Notes under the pieces: model-generated
What the model saw: the letters and a program-made list of their open reading frames with translations, nothing else
Told to the model about the DNA's origin: nothing
Databases searched by the model: none
Translations under genes and position numbers: made by a program
Assembly: GCA_016868375.1 (NCBI GenBank)
Contig: VGHA01000031.1
Span: forward strand, 1 to 34,490
DNA: 34,490 nucleotides
Source of the DNA: Betaproteobacteria bacterium
GTDB lineage: Bacteria > Pseudomonadota > Gammaproteobacteria > Burkholderiales > Burkholderiaceae_E
Direction: 5' to 3'
Part shown: positions 30,679 through 34,490 of the stretch, in pieces
How the letters are laid out: each line of letters starts with the position of its first letter
How positions within the stretch are numbered: position 1 is the stretch's first letter

Positions 30679-32067
30679 TTACTTGACGCTTGCGCCGCTG
30701 GCGGCGGCACGACCCAGGAGGGGAGGGAGCAGGGCGAGCACGCAAACCAGCATGGCGAGTTCGAGCCCATAGACGCTCAGATACCCAGCCAGACTGCCGC
30801 TCATTGCGGCCACCAGATCACGGATAACGCCGCCCGCAGCCATTGCAAGACCCGCGGCGGTGGCCTGGACCGCTCCCCAGGCACCGAGCGCGAGGCCCTC
30901 TTGCCCTGGGGTGGCGCGATTCATGGTGGCGGTAAGCGTACCGTGCCCGAAGAGTCCCCCGCCAATGCCAATGAGGAGAATGCCTGTGCTGAACAATGCT
31001 GCCGACTGAAACGGCGCGGCCGCCATGACGCAGACGAAGGCCGGCAGCCCGACGAATGCGCCCAGACCGGCGATTCGCATGGGATCTGCGCCGCGGGTAA
31101 GAACGCGCGAGGCATAGCCGAACCCAATCAGCCCGCCCAGCGCAAGGGTGGCCGTGAGGCTGGTGGTTGCCGACACGCTGAGGCCGAGAATCTCTCCGCC
31201 ATAGGGTTCAATCAAGACGTCTTCCATGGCGAAGGCCATGGTTCCCAGCCCAATGAGCCAGAGCCTTCGCAGGGCCTGATCGCCGCTTCGAAACATGCGC
31301 CAGGCCTCGGTAAAACTGGGATCGGGAACACCCGGCCGAGGCTTGCGATGCCGGTTTCTTGCCTCCTGCTTCCACATGGCGACGGTATTCAGGACCAGCG
31401 TCAGGACCGCAGTGCCCTGAATGACCTGAATCAGTCGCCCCGGGGTGTAGTCAGTGAGCAGCTCGCCAAACACGAATGCGCTCACCAGCATGCCCAGCAA
31501 CAGCATCACGTACATGAGCCCCACGACCTTGGGATACGACTCGACCGGCGCCTGATCGGTTGCCAGCGCAAGACCCACGGTTTGGGTGGTGTGGATGCCG
31601 GCGCCAACCAGCAGGAAGGCAAGGCCCGCTGCCAGGTGACCGATCCAGGGCGGCGCGTCAGCGGATTGGCCCGCCCCGGCGAGCACCAGCAGCGCAAAGG
31701 GCATGATGGCGAAACCGCCAAACTGCAGCAAGGTGCCCATCCACAGGTAGGGCACACGGCGCCAACCCAGTTCGGATCGGTGATGGTCGGATCGGAAGCC
31801 GATCAGCGCGCGAAACGGCGCGGCGAGAAGCGGGAGGGCGAACATGACCGACACAAGCCCGGCCGGGACACCCATCTCAACGATCATGACGCGGTTCAGG
31901 GTGCCAATCAGCATGACAAGGGCCATGCCAACAGACACTTGAAACAGGGAAAGGCGGAGCAGCCGGGGCAGAGGAAGGTCTGGGGTGGCTGCGTCAGCGA
32001 ACGGCAGGAAACGCGTTCCCAGCGAGGCCAGATAGGCCGCTCGGCGGGAGGGGGTATCGCGGTTCAT
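30679..32067 (-). CDS. pucC: PucC/LhaA family light-harvesting assembly protein
   Basis: A 462-residue membrane protein of the bacteriochlorophyll-delivery branch of the major facilitator superfamily, needed for assembly or membrane accumulation of LH complexes. About twelve helices can be drawn. Family segments include LFQVSVGMALVMLIGTLNRVMIVE near residues 40-63, FRALIGFRSDHHRSELGWRRVPYLWMG near 85-111, and FAMEDVLIEPYGGEILGLSV near 278-297. The ATG at 32067 has a weak ribosome site and lies 14 nt after an intercistronic hairpin, consistent with much lower translation than pucBA. Position after pucA identifies it as PucC rather than LhaA of the LH1 system. Confidence 0.92.
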   Translation of the reverse strand: MNRDTPSRRAAYLASLGTRFLPFADAATPDLPLPRLLRLSLFQVSVGMALVMLIGTLNRVMIVEMGVPAGLVSVMFALPLLAAPFRALIGFRSDHHRSELGWRRVPYLWMGTLLQFGGFAIMPFALLVLAGAGQSADAPPWIGHLAAGLAFLLVGAGIHTTQTVGLALATDQAPVESYPKVVGLMYVMLLLGMLVSAFVFGELLTDYTPGRLIQVIQGTAVLTLVLNTVAMWKQEARNRHRKPRPGVPDPSFTEAWRMFRSGDQALRRLWLIGLGTMAFAMEDVLIEPYGGEILGLSVSATTSLTATLALGGLIGFGYASRVLTRGADPMRIAGLGAFVGLPAFVCVMAAAPFQSAALFSTGILLIGIGGGLFGHGTLTATMNRATPGQEGLALGAWGAVQATAAGLAMAAGGVIRDLVAAMSGSLAGYLSVYGLELAMLVCVLALLPPLLGRAAASGASVK

Positions 32068-32081
32068 CGTGTGACGTCGGA

Positions 32082-32101
32082 TCGGTGCCCTGTAGCACCG
32101 A
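32082..32101 (-). other. pucA-pucC intercistronic hairpin
   Basis: A 7-bp stem, TCGGTGC pairing with GCACCGA around a 6-base loop, fills the gap between pucA and pucC. Hairpins at this place in puf and puc operons are known to protect the upstream antenna message from 3' decay and so raise it over the distal genes. A weak T content afterwards argues against a full terminator. Confidence 0.6.
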
Positions 32102-32119
32102 CCCGGGCTGGTCAGAGAC

Positions 32120-32299
32120 CTACGACTTGGCGGGAGCCGTCGCGGCAGGCTTGGCCTTGCCGTTCAGGAAATCCTTGACCCAGGTCGTGTTCGTCGTGAT
32201 CGCGAGATGCACGCAGAACGAGCCGATAGCGACAGCGGAGAGGAAGATCGGGATGCCCACGGAGGGCTTCACGACGCACCACATTTTTCCGTAGATCAT
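32120..32299 (-). CDS. pucA: Light-harvesting 2 alpha polypeptide, LH3-like Phe44-Leu45 type
   Basis: A 59-residue single-helix antenna polypeptide that aligns without gaps to the Rhodoblastus (Rhodopseudomonas) acidophilus LH2 alpha chain from residue 1 to 45. His31 in CVHLAIT is the B850 bacteriochlorophyll ligand, Gly4-Lys5, Trp7, Pro12, Gly15-Ile16-Pro17 and Thr38-Thr39-Trp40 are shared, and Met1 corresponds to the B800 ligand. Positions 44 and 45, Tyr-Trp in B800-850 complexes, are Phe-Leu here, as in B800-820 complexes. The tail KAKPAATAPAKS is Ala/Pro/Lys-rich. AGGAG lies six bases before the ATG. It is cotranscribed after pucB with a 12-bp gap. Confidence 0.93.
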   Translation of the reverse strand: MIYGKMWCVVKPSVGIPIFLSAVAIGSFCVHLAITTNTTWVKDFLNGKAKPAATAPAKS

Positions 32300-32311
32300 G
32301 AGGCTCTCCTT

Positions 32312-32464
32312 TTACTTGAGCCAGGGCGAGTAGAGGTATGCCAGCAGGTGAGCCAGGGCGGCGATCATGCCGAAGATCTGCGTGCCCTGAATCAGGTGCC
32401 TGTGGATTTCCTCTGACTCTCCCTCGGTCAAGCCCGTCGGCCAGACTTTGTCTTTGTCAGACAT
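32312..32464 (-). CDS. pucB: Light-harvesting 2 beta polypeptide
   Basis: A 50-residue single-helix polypeptide of the LH beta family. His39 (ALAHLLAYLYSPWL) is the B850 ligand and His21 (ESEEIHRH) the B800-site histidine. The GT at 27-28 in IQGTQIF is typical of LH2 rather than LH1 beta chains. The residue matching beta-Arg20 of the R. acidophilus chain, which hydrogen-bonds B800, is Gln29. The N terminus is charged (SDKDKVWP). An AAGGGAG ribosome site lies six bases before the ATG. It is the first gene of the operon, about 100 nt after the predicted transcription start. Confidence 0.93.
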   Translation of the reverse strand: MSDKDKVWPTGLTEGESEEIHRHLIQGTQIFGMIAALAHLLAYLYSPWLK

Positions 32465-32506
32465 TGGTTGCTCCCTTGCAAGGTACAGCTAAGTGCACTG
32501 CTGAAC

Positions 32507-32539
32507 CCGCACCGAAGTGCGGAGCCTGTTTGCAACAGG
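32507..32539 (-). other. Two hairpins in the puc 5' untranslated region
   Basis: On the transcribed strand CCGCAC-TTCG-GTGCGG (32522-32507) is a stem with a UUCG tetraloop, an unusually stable form. Just upstream CCTGTT-GCA-AACAGG (32539-32525) forms a second 6-bp stem. Both are inside the leader of about 100 nt. They may stabilise the 5' end of the antenna message. Confidence 0.55.
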
Positions 32540-32566
32540 TTCGTCCATGCTGCTGGACTCGCCTAG

Positions 32567-32584
32567 TGTCATTATAGATTGACA
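32567..32584. promoter_or_regulatory. PpsR/CrtJ-type operator 1 (over the puc -10 box)
   Basis: TGT-N12-ACA exactly, in the extended palindromic form TGTCA...TGACA. This is the binding consensus of PpsR/CrtJ, the redox-responsive repressor of photosynthesis genes. It covers the -10 box at 32571-32576. Confidence 0.8.
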
Positions 32585-32598
32585 TAGACAAATGTCAA
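32571..32598 (-). promoter_or_regulatory. Consensus sigma-70 promoter of the pucBAC operon
   Basis: Reading leftward, TTGACA (32598-32593) and TATAAT (32576-32571) are both perfect, separated by 16 bp. Initiation is expected near 32564. Both boxes are overlapped by PpsR/CrtJ-type sites, so the strong promoter would be held off in aerobic or high-light conditions. Confidence 0.8.
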
Positions 32599-32610
32599 CA
32601 AAAAATGACC
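32593..32610. promoter_or_regulatory. PpsR/CrtJ-type operator 2 (over the puc -35 box)
   Basis: TGTCA-N8-TGACC, a TGT-N12-ACA site with a single mismatch in the last base. It starts 8 bp after operator 1 ends and covers the -35 box, the spacing known for cooperative CrtJ binding at other photosynthesis promoters. Confidence 0.65.
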
Positions 32611-32683
32611 CATCGCGGTGCGGTGCTGCCGCAACGTGTCTGAAACAGACCTGGGAACGCCCGCGCAACGGCGGGCCGTGCGC

Positions 32684-33658
32684 TTACTGTTTGCCGATTC
32701 GGCGAACCACTTCACCCATGACCCGAGCGTCGTCACTCACAAAGCGCGCGAAGGCCGCGCTATCGAGGTACTGGATGGGTGTACCGGCGCCGCCGATGGC
32801 TTTCACCACACGCTCGTCAGTTGCCGCGCGAGCGGCTGCTTCACGCAAGCGGGCGGCCACCGCATCGGGCAGACCGGCTGGCGCGAAAATCCCGGACCAC
32901 TGCGAGAACCTGACCTTCAGCCCGCGTTGCTCAAGGCTTGGCACATCGGGGAGCGCGGCAAGCGGTGTATCGCCCCAATGCGCGAGCGCGCGGAGTCGGC
33001 CCGCCCTGATGTGCTGCACCACCGTTGCGGGCCCCGTGGCAAGCGCATCGACCTGCGAGCCGATCAGCCCGACAATGGCGGGACCCGCGCCGGTGTACGG
33101 CACATGCAGCATGAACGTGTTGGTGGACTGTTTGAGCATTTCCATCGGCACGTGCATCGTGCCGTAGTTGCCCGACGATCCGAACGTGATTGCGCCAGGG
33201 CGTTGACGCGCATCGGCGATAAATTCATCCAGCGTTTTCCAGGGGCTGTCGGCGCGCACGACCAGCACGGTAGGGTCGGCGGTGAAGCGCGCGATCGGCG
33301 TTAACTGATCGAGCGTGAACATCGGCGTACGCTCGAGCACCCGGTCGGCCTCGGGAAGAATCGTGACCGAGGACAGCGCCATCATCAGCGTGTAGCCATC
33401 GGGCTTTGCGCGCGCGACCTGCGCCATGCCAACGCCGCCGCCGGCGCCCGCCCGGTTTTCGACCACCACAGACTGCCCGAGCAGACGCGACAAGGCCTCG
33501 GCGACAGGGCGTCCCACGGTATCGGCAACGCCGCCCGGCGGGAACGGGATGATCATTGAAATTGGACGGGTCGGCCATGTATCCTGGGCCAGAGCGGTTG
33601 AAGCGGGCAGCGCTGCGAGTGCGGCGAGCAGCGCTCTTCTGGATTGGTTGAGACGCAT
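32684..33658 (-). CDS. Bug-family (TctC) periplasmic substrate-binding protein
   Basis: A 324-residue receptor with a signal peptide cleaved after STALAQ (about residue 25). The mature N terminus WPTRPISMIIPFPPGGVADTVGR, the VVENRAGAGGGVGMAQVARAKPDGYTL segment and the late IFAPAGLPDAV are standard Bug features; PGGVADT forms the carboxylate-binding loop. The upstream ribosome site GGAG lies nine bases before the ATG. It follows another Bug gene by 40 bp in the same direction, and ends 219 bp from pucB. No transporter membrane genes are visible. Confidence 0.92.
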   Translation of the reverse strand: MRLNQSRRALLAALAALPASTALAQDTWPTRPISMIIPFPPGGVADTVGRPVAEALSRLLGQSVVVENRAGAGGGVGMAQVARAKPDGYTLMMALSSVTILPEADRVLERTPMFTLDQLTPIARFTADPTVLVVRADSPWKTLDEFIADARQRPGAITFGSSGNYGTMHVPMEMLKQSTNTFMLHVPYTGAGPAIVGLIGSQVDALATGPATVVQHIRAGRLRALAHWGDTPLAALPDVPSLEQRGLKVRFSQWSGIFAPAGLPDAVAARLREAAARAATDERVVKAIGGAGTPIQYLDSAAFARFVSDDARVMGEVVRRIGKQ

Positions 33659-33698
33659 GGTGACGAACTCCAGGGACGTTGACGAGAGAGGGCCCGGA

Positions 33699-34490
33699 TC
33701 AGAACTGCGGGATGCCGCGGCCGCTCACAATTTTGCGAAAGCTGTCGATGTCGCGCTGAACCCGATCGCGAAACTGCTCGGGTGAAGTCGGACCTGGGCG
33801 CCCACCCAGGTCTTCAAGCTTCTTGATGATCTCGGGATCCGCAAGCGCTTCACGAATCGCGCGATTGAGCCGGTCAACAACAGGCTGCGGCGTTTTGGGC
33901 GTGGTGACGATTCCAAGCCACGATTCATATTCAAGTCCGGGAATCGTATCGGAGGCGGCCGGCACACCGGGTACCAGCGAAGTGCCCTCACGCGAGGTGA
34001 CTGCGAGCGCGCGCACTTTGCCGCCACGAATCAGCGGTAAGGCTGCCGTGGCCGTTTCCACCATCAGATCAACGCGGCCAGCGACGACATCGGCAAACGC
34101 CGCGGGCGAACCCTTGTAGGGAACATGGGCGAGGTCGATGCCTGCCTCGGCGTTGATCCACTCGCCCAACAGATGGTGAGCTGCACCAATACCCAATGAG
34201 GAAAACGACAGCTTTCCCGGGTTCGCCTTGGCGCGTTCAATCAGATCGCGCAGACTGCGGATCGGTGAGTCGGCCGCCACGCAGTAAAACATCGGGTACA
34301 CGGTAATCGTGCTCACCCATGCAAAGTCGTCAAGCGGGTGCACAGGCATCTTGCGAAGCATTGCCGCCTGGCTGGCATGGCCGCTTGGCAGCAATGCCCA
34401 CGTGTAACCATCGGGCTGCGCGCGGGCAACCGCTTCCGCCGCAATCAGCCCACCCGCGCCGGGACGGTTTTCCACGACCACCTGCTGTCC
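33699..34490 (-). CDS. Bug-family (TctC) periplasmic substrate-binding protein, partial
   Basis: Open to the window edge, so the signal peptide and first strand (about 60 residues) are missing. What remains begins in the VVVENRPGAGGLIAAEAVA loop and continues with ARAQPDGYTWALLPSG, HVPYKGSPAAFADVVAGRVDLM and a C-terminal helix ending in GRGIPQF. Its frame is related to, but clearly distinct from, the receptor at 32684, so the tandem pair probably binds different organic acids. Confidence 0.9.
   Translation of the reverse strand, partial: GQQVVVENRPGAGGLIAAEAVARAQPDGYTWALLPSGHASQAAMLRKMPVHPLDDFAWVSTITVYPMFYCVAADSPIRSLRDLIERAKANPGKLSFSSLGIGAAHHLLGEWINAEAGIDLAHVPYKGSPAAFADVVAGRVDLMVETATAALPLIRGGKVRALAVTSREGTSLVPGVPAASDTIPGLEYESWLGIVTTPKTPQPVVDRLNRAIREALADPEIIKKLEDLGGRPGPTSPEQFRDRVQRDIDSFRKIVSGRGIPQF

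Noticed and set aside
30901..32178. 425-codon forward reading frame opposite pucC
   Set aside because: Composition is polar and repetitive as expected from the antisense of a membrane protein; pucC is unambiguous on the other strand.
1..34490. Search by eye for tRNA, rRNA, CRISPR arrays, transposases and attachment sites
   Set aside because: No clover-leaf genes, spaced direct repeats, transposase motifs or terminal inverted repeats were noticed; short elements could still have been missed.

Overview
The window looks like chromosome from a phototrophic member of the Burkholderiales (Betaproteobacteria). The evidence is GC-rich coding sequence, three Bug-family (TctC-like) periplasmic receptors, two TRAP transporters, and a light-harvesting-2 operon (pucB, pucA, pucC) near the right end. 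No RNA genes, CRISPR arrays, insertion sequences or phage genes were seen.

Left end (1-3266, minus strand): a tightly coupled set reads leftward: a family 2 polyprenyl-phosphate-type glycosyltransferase, a 67-residue unknown protein, a ChbG/HpnK-type deacetylase, and the first 408 codons of an IlvD/Edd dehydratase that runs off the window.

Centre (3396-20646, plus strand): sixteen genes lie in one direction with overlaps or gaps under 50 bp, ending at a strong hairpin. In order: opine dehydrogenase-like, 3-hydroxyacyl-CoA dehydrogenase, TRAP transporter (P-Q-M), two successive ring-hydroxylating oxygenase alpha/beta pairs, acyl-CoA ligase, a thiolase-fold protein without the nucleophilic cysteine, a DUF35-SDR fusion, a cyclase-family hydrolase, a classical SDR, and a second TRAP transporter (Q-M-P). 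Together they suggest uptake of organic acids, oxygenation of an aromatic or cyclic carboxylate, CoA activation, and side-chain cleavage by a thiolase/DUF35 (Ltp2-like) unit. The substrate cannot be read from the sequence.

Middle right (20694-30470): a BKACE (DUF849) enzyme and a DUF2889-like protein on minus. Then cupin, CaiB/BaiF CoA-transferase and a Bug receptor on plus. On minus there follow cyanase, a degenerate membrane Mrr-like protein, a decayed kup gene (frameshift plus internal deletion), a crotonase, a 3-mercaptopropionate dioxygenase-like thiol dioxygenase and an MmgE/PrpD protein. A cytochrome c remnant without a signal peptide lies beside cyanase.

Right end (30475-34490, minus): a pucBAC operon plus a 33-residue single-helix ORF, preceded by a consensus sigma-70 promoter overlapped by two PpsR/CrtJ-type sites 8 bp apart. 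The alpha polypeptide carries Phe44-Leu45, the pair that distinguishes blue-shifted B800-820 (LH3) from B800-850 complexes. Two Bug receptors finish the window, the last cut by its edge.
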